64,000 nucleotides of DNA from Hormiphora californensis. Taxonomy: Eukaryota; Ctenophora; Tentaculata; Cydippida; Pleurobrachiidae. The notes below the pieces were generated by a model that searched no databases, was not told where the DNA came from, and saw only the letters and a list, made by a program, of their open reading frames with translations. Numbering within the stretch: the first letter of the stretch is position 1; each line of letters begins with the position of its first letter. Positions 11,701 to 23,700 of the stretch are shown here, piece after piece. Both the position numbers and the translations under genes were made by a program. Location of the stretch: the NCBI GenBank assembly GCA_020137815.1, contig CM035352.1:7670905-7734904 (forward strand), in the 5' to 3' direction.

Positions 11701-14700
11701 GATGGCCAGTTCGAGCTGTTTCAGGAAGTCAGCATCGTTGAAGGTACACACCTTGAGGTTATTCTTCTCCTCCCTCTTGGTTATCCAGGTGAGAGCTTGC
11801 TGTTGGGGATCAATACACAGTGGGAACCTGCTACCCTGGGTCGTCAGGATACCATTCTGGACAGACAGCTCATCAGGAGGTAGACCCTCTGAGGTCCACT
11901 GACTGATCTCAACGTCATTAGTCAACAGGGCTTCAAGTCTGAAGGGGTCGCTCATCGGAATACCCCGTTCTTTCAGATCTTTCTCCCAAATATTTTTCAG
12001 AAGGTCCTCTCTGAACTCGAAACTGAAGGCACCCACATAGCAAAGGAAGGCTGATCCTGCCATACAGTCTCCAAGGAGACATGTTCGCCTCTTTTTCAGC
12101 CCATCCAGATCTGCACTCCATCGTCCTTTCTCAGAGGACAGACCAGAGATCAGTTTCTGGGCCGCATCAAGCCGCTTACTCATAAGCTCAGCCTCATCCT
12201 GGAGCTGTTGTTTCTCAGACATGGCTTCCTCGAACTTCTTGGAAAGGTCTTCTAGCTCTGCTGAGAGACTGGTACACTCGGCGGTGATACGATCTAATTC
12301 TCGTTTACTAATGGTGAAGTTCTTCTCAAGTTTTGCCACCTTCTCTCGTTTGGGTTTGATCTCCCTTGCAACGGCACAGTACCCAAGGATAGCAGTCACG
12401 AACTGGAGGAGACCAAAACCAGCACTGGATATCGTCTTCATCGCCTCTAGGGTACACTGCGAGTTCTCCTTGAGGATGTTTTTCACTGTTCGCACCTGTG
12501 CGTTGGTGATGTCATCAACCTTCAACTCCTTCAGGTTCTTCAGGAAGTTCGACTCGGACATCATTGCCTTGGCAGACTTCCAGGAAACGTCACGAATACC
12601 TCGGACAACAAGAACACACTCACACACCGCCTGGACAGTCTTGGGTGGGGTAGCAAATGATCGAATCTCAACAACATCACCCTTGTCCAACTTCTCGAGG
12701 GCAACCCTAGCCAGTTCAAGAGCGGGAAGAGCTTCATTGAGGGCTTCCTCAGCCTCCGCCTTCTCCACAATAATCAACTTGTTTTGTTCTTCCATCTCAG
12801 CACCCTTCTTCACAGCCTCTTTCTGCTTTAGTTTCGTTACCTCTTCCCTCTGTTCAATCTCCTTCAGCAGTTCGTTACAGCTCGTGGTTTTGGCACTTAC
12901 TGCGATCTTCTGGACCTCCAACTTGGCCTTCAGCTCATCAATTTGCTGGGATGCTTCAACCAGTTTTGACAAACCAACCTCGAGACGATTGCATTGGCTT
13001 AGGACAAAGTTATCTTTCTCCTCGAGTAGTCTCAGGAAGGTAGACACAAAGTCAAGATAGTTCTTGGGGGTGACATAGTTGACCCTCCTCAACATTTGGT
13101 GGAACTTGTTGCTCGATGTTATGACGGCCTGGTGAACAAGCACGATATGCTGGATCAGGTTATCACGATGACTTTCAGGTATCAGGGCATTTTCACCACC
13201 CAGGAAAGTTGAGGCAACAGCCTCCAGGGCCTGAACGGGCCATGGCAGGAACCAATCAATTACCGTCTCATTGACAAGACCAGGGAAGTTTCTGCACCGT
13301 GTTCTCAGAGTCTCACCGACTGGAGACATGGAGAGGACTATGTGCAGATTTCCAGATGCCTTCTTGATGAAATAGTTCCAACAGTTCTCTTTGTTTGGGT
13401 TGATACCAGCCTTATTCACCTCATCTCTGACATTGTTGATAATGGCTTCTTTCTCGTCATCCGGGAAGAGAGCGGGAACCTGACCAGTCGTCAGCATGTT
13501 GTTAACCGACTCTAGGAACCCTTCCTCCACCACGTGACCTTCACTGAACAGGAACACTGTGGGCTTGTTCTCAATTCCGAGTTTGTTGTAGAGAACCTTG
13601 AGGTCCTCCTTGAAACTCTCCTCGTTGTACCCTCGACACAGTGTGATCTCGAATATCTCACAACCAGCAGCGAAAGCAGCTAGTTTTGTTAGGGATTGTT
13701 TACCGGAACCACCAACACCGACTAGCAGAGCATGGCCGTTAACCATCCTGAGGACTCGATGGATCCTGGTAGCGTGGTCAAGAGCATCCTCGAACAGCAC
13801 GATGTTCATTGGATTGAACGTGGCATTGTATTCCTCTAAGATCTCAGTAAAGAGAGCACCGGACGCATCGAAATCCTGGAGATCCTCATAAACTCTAGGC
13901 TCTGTCTCGGGGTTTAGAGCAGCCCTGTAGTCACCAAACAAGATTGGATTTCGTAGCACCACCTCGCTTTCCTCGCGGAAGTTGCTGGAGATGATATCAT
14001 TGAGATGGTTCTGGACCAGGTCCTTATCCTTGTTACTGATCAGTCGATCATGGAAGATTCTCAGGCATTCGTTCCTCCAAACTCGCACAAACGCCGCCTT
14101 TTGTTCATAACGCTCAGGTAGAGTTAAAGACAGACCGTAGTAAATCCGTGACAGATCCCGCAGATTGAAGATGTAATGGAATTTGGAAGGAGTTGGTGGT
14201 AGCTCCTTCACAATATTAGCATACAGCTCCAGAGTGTACTGGGTGAGTGGTTCAGCCAGATCTTGAATATCCTGTTTGAACGTCTGGAGATGTCCCTTGA
14301 GAATGGTCGCATAGATGTAGTTGAGTGTGCTCTCCTCCGGGAATACCATGTTGAACACGCAGAAGAGGGACAGGAACCGAGGGTTGACCTCGTTACGACC
14401 ACCACCAGCCTTACCCATAGCAGCCAGATAGGAAATATCTCTGAAGAACCGCCACTGGAGGTCCTTGCTTCTGTCGTACATGCCACCCTTCTCCAGAAGG
14501 AGTTTAAGCAGCTCAATGGGCTGCTGAGATCCATACGTGTCCACCACGGGCATGTTCATGTCATCCATGAAGACGAGCAACTTCTTACCCGCGGGAGGCC
14601 CAAACGAATCCTTAGTCCTCTTCTCAACATTGGACTCCAAATTCCGTTGGATGTCCATGGAGGTGGTCCGGGATGAGAAGTTGATGTTCAGGACGAGACT

Positions 14701-17700
14701 GGATTCTTTGTCGACACCTCTCAAAACATCCTGGATGGTGGCAGTTTTTGAGGTACCAGTCTCTCCTACCAGTACAATAGGCTGTCTAATTCGGATCATG
14801 TGGTTTATCAGCCAAGCTGCTCGGGTTGTATCCACTGTGGGAACGAGGATCTCGGTAAAGAGCCTCTCGGGATCGTGGATGTATGGCTCGACAGCCAGGG
14901 ACCAGGCCTTCCACTCATTTGCCTCAATATCGAAGAAGTACTCGAACAAGGTAGGAACGGCCGGTTGGGAGTTCACTTGGAGAACAAGTATCACCGGGTG
15001 AATTACCAAGACACGCCAGGCTCTTCAGGGACTCATCAAACTTCACTCGGCCATCCTCCAATAGTGGTCCACCGAGAGAGAAGCAGAGAGCAGAGATGAA
15101 GAGCGCCTCAATTGTATCACCAGAAAGAGTTGATTGAGCGTTAGTCTCCCCGCTATCAGGAATCAAGACATCCAACATGACAGACAAGTTGGGTAACCAA
15201 TCTCAGATCGGAAATGGGCACAATTGTCTTAGGTTTGGGGACGTTCTTCCCGTTCAGTACACTCCCTCGATGATGTACTCTAGCAGGGGAGGCACGTACT
15301 TGGTGTATAGTCGCTGGAACTCATCAGCCTCGAACTTGATGGACCGCCCCGCGATATACTTCATCCAGAAGGGCTCGTATCGAAGATTCTTTGGGTCCAC
15401 ATACACCATACCGCACCGGGATACAGTGGCCGGGGAGGCATACTGGAGATCCGCAACTTCGAACAGTAGGGCAACATGGGGCTGGAGACGCATTCGTTCT
15501 CCGTTAGCCAGGGTCAGCAACTTGTTATCAGTCCATCACAGAGTTCATGTTCTCAACCCAGAGCGCATCAACATCACCATCAAACAGAATGTACCGTCGC
15601 TCCTTTTTCTCTGTAGGCTGGTTGACATCTCGGAAGATGTTAGATAGCAGTCCATCAGTCCAATCTCGTGTTACCGGGTCTAGAATACCATACAGTTCAA
15701 CTACAGTGACAGCTTTAGGGTTCATCGTGTTGACCTTGGTAGTCATGCCTAGCTTGGTCTGGGCCTTTGCAGAGGGTATCGATTACCACACTCTTTCCAC
15801 CGCCAGTAGGTACCCACAATCATAGTGGTATGACGGGTCAACATAGTCTCGTACATCTGTACCGACCTTATCAACCTGATCTGGCTAGGAGGATGTTGTT
15901 ACATTCCACAAGGAGCCTTCCTCAACTGCAGTCGTTGAATCTCGGATATCTGACTCTCGGGCAGTCCTAGACCGGGGAACAGATCTCCAATGAGACCCTA
16001 GGAATAAGGGAACATCCTCAAAGATGAACTTGGGCAGATTCATATCTCGGAGAGCTCTCATCAGTACCGTGTCTTCTGACATCTCTCCAGGCACCTCGTT
16101 TAAGATCACCAGCCATTACCAGCACAGCCTTCAAGGCTCGCAATCCAAAATCGTAATGGTGCTGCTTGGACAGTTGTTCCCGGGCAAGTTTATACAGGAC
16201 TGTCATCTTTTTAGCGAGAATCTTGGCCAACTCGAAGCCTTCTAGAGAACAACATGATCTCACAAATCTGCTGCAGATCAGGGACAATAACGACAACATG
16301 GCCTAAATAGAGCCTTGACACTCTCCGGAAGCTCAGTTCGGCCGGCATAACCAGGGTTCATGGTGATGTATATTCCCATCCTACCATCCATCGAGATTCT
16401 CAGTGCCCTCGAACTGGAAGTTCTCCAGTTTCATGATGAGAGCATTTTGAATGGTCTTGATCTGGGATGAGATGACAGAGAGTACAGAGACATCAATACG
16501 GTTGAACTCATCGAAAGCATCCCCAGGCACCACACTGACACAGACCGGAGAAGATCTTTCCAATGGCCTTGAAATCCATACCCTCTCCACAGTTGGTCAC
16601 CAAACACAGCAATCCAAAGGCCTTAGCCAAATCCTTGACGGTCTCTGTTTTACCAGTTCCTGCGGGTCCAGCAGGTGCTGTTCCGAGGTACATGGAGAGA
16701 GCCTGGGTCATTGTCAGATAGATCCTGTCTGTTAGAGGTGTGATGACAAGCCGACCATTGAGCCCCATGTACTCGTACCCGTAATCAAATGTACCGGTAC
16801 ATTGTTTGCACTGTAGGTTATCAATTTCCCGCTCCCAGTAGAACCTCAGCTGTGATTCCCACTCAAACTCACGGACATCGAGGATACTGTCCCGGACAAA
16901 GTTGTCCACAATATCACGAGCATGGACATCGATTGTCAGCACTGCGTTGTACTTCTTTCGGTCGTTAGAACTCAGCTTTTCTCGGACACGCGTGACAAGT
17001 TCATTGATCTGACCGTGCATCTTCACCGAGTAATTCTTCATCGCCAGTTTGTCACCCTTTTTCACCTTGGTGAAGACATCCTCCACCTCCCAGGTCCACC
17101 AGACTTGATTAGCAGCCAGAACGATCATACCCTGATAGTTGGACATCCAATCAATCCTCTTTATCTCGTGACAATAGTAGAACACACTCTCCTTAGTAAG
17201 GAGTCGATTAGTTCTTCGCATCTCGTTCAGCACGCTAGTCATCCAATCCTCAACCCGACCCTCCGCAGGGATGGCCTGTCTAAAGTCCATGGTCTCTCCC
17301 TCGCTCGACACCATCGCTTGGGCAGTGTGTTCGTCGTTATTACCCACCTCGAAACTCAGACTCTTGATGTTATCAAACATCTTGATCATGTGTTCCTGGA
17401 CGCACGTGGCAGCGGAGGAACCGAGGATGGACAACAACTCGTCATCTGAGATAAAGAAGAACCTGGGGAAGGCATTCCTCTTGGAGTCCAGGTAATCGTT
17501 CAGAGATTTCTGGCATCGTTCCAAGTCCACACTCATCTTTTCCAGGGTGGTAAGACGGTTATCAGCGTGACATGCATCTAGCACCACCATGGTCTTTGCT
17601 GTGTCATTCATGATCTTCTTGAAGGCCTTGTCAATAATATCGAACTTTTTAGCCTCCTCCGGAAGTTGATGTCTAATGTCCCCTCCAATGAAGATGCCCT

Positions 17701-20700
17701 CTAGGTACATCCACTTCCTCTGCACAACCATCCAAACCTCCACAACCTCACTGATGTGGGACAACTTCTTTTCCCAGCTCTGGACGTTCTCCAGGAAGGG
17801 GCCAACAAACCGTGACGCAGACATACTCTGCAGATTCATAGCATTGTCATCCAGAGACTGCATAATCTCTTCAACAGGACCCAGCACAAAACCTCGGTCC
17901 TGCCCTCCCTTGCTGTATTTGAGGACATTAAACTTAGTGCTGTTCCAGATATCAATGATGTCCTTGAGCCCGTTCTCAATGCTCAGCTCCTTAACGGCAC
18001 TGGTAGTAATATCACCTATGACGTCACTAAAGTTGTGCAGCTCCATGGCAAATAGTTGGTCAAGGGTGAAGGTATCTGGATTCATTTCAAAGTTCTTGCC
18101 AGTCAGCTCCATGAGTTTCTTCCAGTGACGCTCCCTAAGAGCATCATTCTTAAGATCCTGGAAGAGAGGAATAGAATCCTTGAACTCCTTCATTTTCGCC
18201 TCAAGGATATTGCAGATTCCCATTGCTCGGATTTTCTTGGGGAACTTTCGAAGCCTCTTCAGGAATATCTCGATACCATCGGAAAGGATGGAGATATTGA
18301 GATTAGCCCAGAGAGTCTGAGACCACTCCTCCTGACCCTTCTTCTGGTCACTGTAGAGACTGTAGATCATGTCATAGCCCTGCATATCTGCCTCGAGAGA
18401 CACCATATCCGGGTACATACTGATAGGCAACCCAAACAACTTCTCTGCATTAGCCAACTCCTGCCGCTCGTTCTGGTACTTCTCAAACAGTTCCTTGAAG
18501 ATCTTTTGCTGGTTGATTCCCTTATCCAGATCATATCCCACAGCACCAGGACCCTCCATAAGGAATTTCTCCCTGAATGCCGAGAGGTCTTCCTTGAATT
18601 TGTCCACTTGGGTCAGGGTGATCTCTGTGAACTTCTTCTTGACTGAGACCAGCGACTGGTTCACCTGTAGAAGAGAGTGGTGTTAGAAACAGGGCACAAG
18701 GATAATCTGGATATGGTCATTTTTTTTAACTTGTGCAAAAATTTTTCCGAAAATGACATAAGTTCAGTTTTTTCGACTTTTATCATAGTTTTTGTCAAAA
18801 AATATTATTTTCCAACGAATATTATGTGTAAAAGTGTATAGGGAATAGATTTACAGGCAAAATAAATTAAAAACTCATCTCGTGAGGTGCCGGTGACCAT
18901 GTTTGCAAAAGCGTGTGCCATTCCGTCAAATTTTAACATTTTTTCCCAAAATTTTCGAAAATATGCTGAAAAATGTCCAATATAAACACCTTTAAAATAT
19001 GTAAGCAAACTTACTCAATCTATGAGGTGCAACCGGTGTTTAAAGTTACACTGTATACTTACAACTACTTAAGCCCGTAGCACCTCACGTTTCACGACTT
19101 TTCCTAGCTAGATACTTGCAGTAGACTCAAAACCATCATTTTTACCAAAAAAGTTCCAAAAATTTTGCTCAATGAGTGAGGTGCACCCAAAAAACTGTAT
19201 TTTCTTCAAACGCTAATTGCACCTCACTCAGTGAGTATATAGTTCTAAAAGTGGCTTTAATTTGCTCATATGACATCCCCAAACACTACCTAATCGATTC
19301 CAAGGTCATTGCTCAATCTGTGAGGTGCACTGGAGAAGTAGGTAAATCAGGAGGGAAATTGTCTAATCTTGCTTTATGCCAAGTTTCAATTCTTTATTTA
19401 CTCAATTGACCCCTAGTGAGTAAACTTTTAGCTCTAAAATCGGCTTGCACCTCACCAAATGAGTAAATTTTTCCATGGTTTTCACCTCATCTGATGAGTG
19501 AGAAATATCTCCACCATTTCTGAAAGTTTGGAGATTTTTGATCAAACGGTATTTCTACAAATCGGGGGCACCTCACGATAGCACCTCACGGCGTAGAAAT
19601 GCTATAGCACCTCACTGGAGTAAGCTAGAGACTTCGTTCTTTCACTAAATTGAACTTTTAATATTTCTCGATTTTTTGAGGTGCTGAGTAAATTTCCAGT
19701 GGCCACAGCTATTTTGCTATGATCATTTGAAAAAATTTGGTAGTTGCACAAGTTAAAAAAAAATGACCATATGGTCATTTTTTTTTTAACTTGTGCAACT
19801 ACCAAATTTTTTCAAATGATCATAGCAAAATAGCTGTGGCCACTGGAAATTTACTCAGCACCTCAAAAAATCGAGAAATATTAAAAGTTCAATTTAGTGA
19901 AAGAACGAAGTCTCTAGCTTACTCCAGTGAGGTGCTATAGCATTTCTACGCCGTGAGGTGCTATCGTGAGGTGCCCCCGATTTGTAGAAATACTGTTTGA
20001 TCAAAAATCTCCAAACTTTCAGAAATGGTGGGGATATTTCTCACTCATCAGATGAGGTGAAAACCATGGAAAAATTTACTCATTTGGTGAGGTGCAAGCC
20101 GATTTTAGAGCTAAAAGTTTACTCACTAGGGGTCAAATGAGTAAATAAAGAATTGAAACTTGGCATAAAGCAAGATTAGACAATTTCCCTCCTGATTTAC
20201 CGAAAATTTGCTCTAAACATTACTCAGCGAGTGAGGTGCAGACCCTCAAAAAATGACATATTTTACCTACTTCTCCAGTGCACCTCACAGGTTGAGCAAT
20301 GACCTTGGAATCGATTAGGTAGTGTTTGGGGATGTCATATGAGCAAATTAAGGCCATTTTCAGAACTATATACTCACTGAGTGAGGTGCAATTAGCGTTT
20401 GAAGAAAATACAGTTTTTTGGGTGCACCTCACTCATTGAGCAAAATTTTTGGAACTTTTTTGGTACAAATGATGGTTTTGAGTCTACTGCAAGTATCTAG
20501 CTAGGAAAAGTCGTGAAACGTGAGGTGCTACGGGCTTAAAAGTAGCTGTAAGTATACAGTGTAACTTTAAACACCGGTTGCACCTCATAAATTGAGTAAG
20601 TTTGCTTACATATTTTAATGGTGTTTATTATGGACATTTTTCAGCATATTTTCGAAAATTTTAGGAAAAAATATTAAAATTTGACGGAATGGCACACGCT

Positions 20701-23700
20701 TTTGCAAACATGGTCACTGGCACCTCACGAGGTGAGTTTTTAATTTATTTTGCCTGTAAATCTATTCCCTATACACTTTTACACATAATATTCGTTGGAA
20801 AATAATATTTTTTGACAAAAACTATGATAAAAGTCGAAAAAACTGAACTTATGTCATTTTCGGAAAAAATTTTGCACAAGTTAAAAAAAAAAATGACCAT
20901 ATATATAACGGTTAGCACTTCCTCTACCGAACCCTCGCAGAGCACGCTCACTTTATGAAGTGTGGGCTAACACATGCAATCAACTTACCCGTCGGCTCTG
21001 TTGGAAAACATGGATCCAATCATCATCAATCTTCTCACACATGTCAAACTCCTTTTGGGGCACATCAATGTTGTACATTTGTAGTGTTCGGTACCTGGGG
21101 GGGGGGGGTTAAAAATAAGGACACTATATTTTGAATCAAGATTTACAAGGTTTATAAGGTTTAAATCACCACACATTCCATGAATATATAGCTCATTGTT
21201 TGTATTGTAAGAGGGGGGGAGGGTAGAACAATTACCTCTCCTTGATGTCCTTGGCACGAGTCTCCACCTCTAGAGTAAGATCCTGAATGTTACTAATTGT
21301 CTTCAGGACAAACTTCAGATCCTCCAAAGTGTCAGGAGACCTCTCCAGATCATTCTCCAGTTGATCGATTGTGTTCTTGAGGCCCTCTAAGTTGTCCCGT
21401 GCAGAGTTGTTGAGGAGCTTGCCAAGGGATGTGACCCAAGCATTGGCATTCTCTTGGACACTCTCTGCAAGGGGTCCAAGATGGAGCCGAATGAAGTCTA
21501 CCTCCCGAACCATTGGCTGGTTTCCAACCTAGGGGAGAGAGAGAGGATTAATGAAGTGGGAGAGAGGATGATTAATAAATGTTCATTTACCCCCCACCAG
21601 GGATATAATGTACGTGTGTTCCTGTCAGAATGAAGCATAAACAAGCTCTATAGTCTGAAAAGATTCTACCCCTTCATCTTTCAACACTAATCTAGTCAAG
21701 GGGGATCGAGGGGTCCAAAAAGTCCATGTACCTGTTCTTTGAGTGCACAATAGGATTGCAACTTTTCATCATAAGACTCGCAAGATGGCATTTTAAGGGC
21801 AAACTTCTCCATCATAATGCTCTTATCCAGCTTCCACAGAGGTCGGTATTTCTTCCACTTGTTCAGCATGTTCTTCAAACTGGAGAGAGGGAGAGAGAGA
21901 GGGTAGAGGTTTTGAAGTGGAATAGTGGAAATTCCACTGTGGAAGAAATCAATGAGTTGTGAGAGAGAGAGAGAGAGAGAGAGGGTAGAGGTTTTGAAGT
22001 GGAATAGTGGTAATTCCACTGTGGAAGAAATCAATGAGTTGTGTGAGAGGGTGGAGGTTTTGCTGGGATAGTGGAATTAAACAGTGAGTTGTGACTTACG
22101 CTCCAAGACTCTTGGTGATGGTTTGGGACACACTGACACTCAGATCAGTGATCTGGGCTACATTCTGTATATCAGAGTGGAAACTGAACACAACCAGATC
22201 GTCTTCTCTCTCTCCCTGAGGGGGTACCTCTAGACAAGTGCCTGCCATCCACCGGGTGAAGTTCCTGGTGGACTCAATACAACCTCGCACCGACTGAGGG
22301 GAGATATAATCGTGTTAAAATTGAGAGATATTTTTCTGTTATGTTTCCTCATCAATCACTTTCTAACTCACCTTTAGCCCTCCACTATTTTCAAAAATAA
22401 TCACCTATCAGCCCTATCAGCCCACATCTCAGATCTCTAAACCCTCCTACAAAATTGTACCCTGTTTGAGCGTGCAAGAACCGCGGTTAGAGCATTGACC
22501 TGACAAGCTGTACCTGCATAAGATGTTTGAAGAGCTCGTTGTATGGGGGATTAACAATGATATCCGGTGAGCTGAGCATGGCATCAACACTAAACAGCAT
22601 CTTGGTCTGCAGCTGACTGTTGAAGTTCGTCAAGTTGGTTATGACCATCTTAGTGAGAGCATCAAATGCCCTCTTCTCCCAGTAGCCGTAGTACGATTTC
22701 AGTTTGGTCGATTTGCCGGTGTTAGTGTTGACGACAAGTCCCTCCATTTTAGTTAGAAGGGGTCCAATGGCACGGTACTTTTGGGATAGAGTCTCGACCT
22801 AGAATGATATGACTGTTAGAGAAACCATTATATTGGGGATCTGAGTCAGTAATTGGGGATCTGAGTCAATAATTGGTAAACAACGAACCGTTTTAGATCG
22901 GTGAATCTCGATGAACTCAAAGTAATCCTTTGCGTCCCTGGGTAGTCCTCCTTGGAGGGATGGTGGGATCTTGAAGAGATCAGCTGCTTCAATCATGGTG
23001 AGCCTGGCGTTGATATCATCCGCATTCTTTTGGATCTGGTTGACTAGCGACTCAAACTTGCCTGCAAAAGTAGTTCAGTAACAATACAATAATTCAGACG
23101 AAATATGTGATCGCATTTGTTGAACTAACTCATGTGGAGCTGCATTGATATCTACCAGCAAACAATTAGCAGAGGGACACTGCTAGCAAGACAAAACTTA
23201 CCAATGGCATGACTGCACCGTCCAATGAAATCAGGGATACCAAGTGAGTTCCAGTTTAGTCGCTTATACCCAGCTCTCAGGACCCTCTGCAAATCCTTGA
23301 TGTGGTCATCTAGGAGCTGCATCTCGGCAGCATTTAGCAGTGCCAGGGCATCGTAATATCGGGATAGCATCCTCTTCAGACCATCCACATACCTCGAGAA
23401 CTTCTCTTCCTGGAGGGCGACATTTCGGGCAAGTTCAGGGACCATAAACCCGAGCTGTTCAAGATATTTCGTCTCGGTGATGATCTCAGTGAGTTCCGGT
23501 GAGAAGTTGACATAGTACTGGGGTGTGCTACCCGTGGCTCCACCGACTGCTGGGATCTGATCCATTCCGGTGTGATGGTCTGCTTCTAACTCATAGGTGG
23601 CAGAGATACCTGGAAATAGGTGGGGTTACTGAGTTGTACTGTAGCAGTAGTATAACTTTTAGATAGGGTGATAGTAATAAGTAATACGCTTAGTGGGAAC

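Noticed and set aside
18805-20951. Short open frames inside the MITE pair
   Set aside because: Mirror copies of each other with no transposase motif; explained by the element's non-coding interior.
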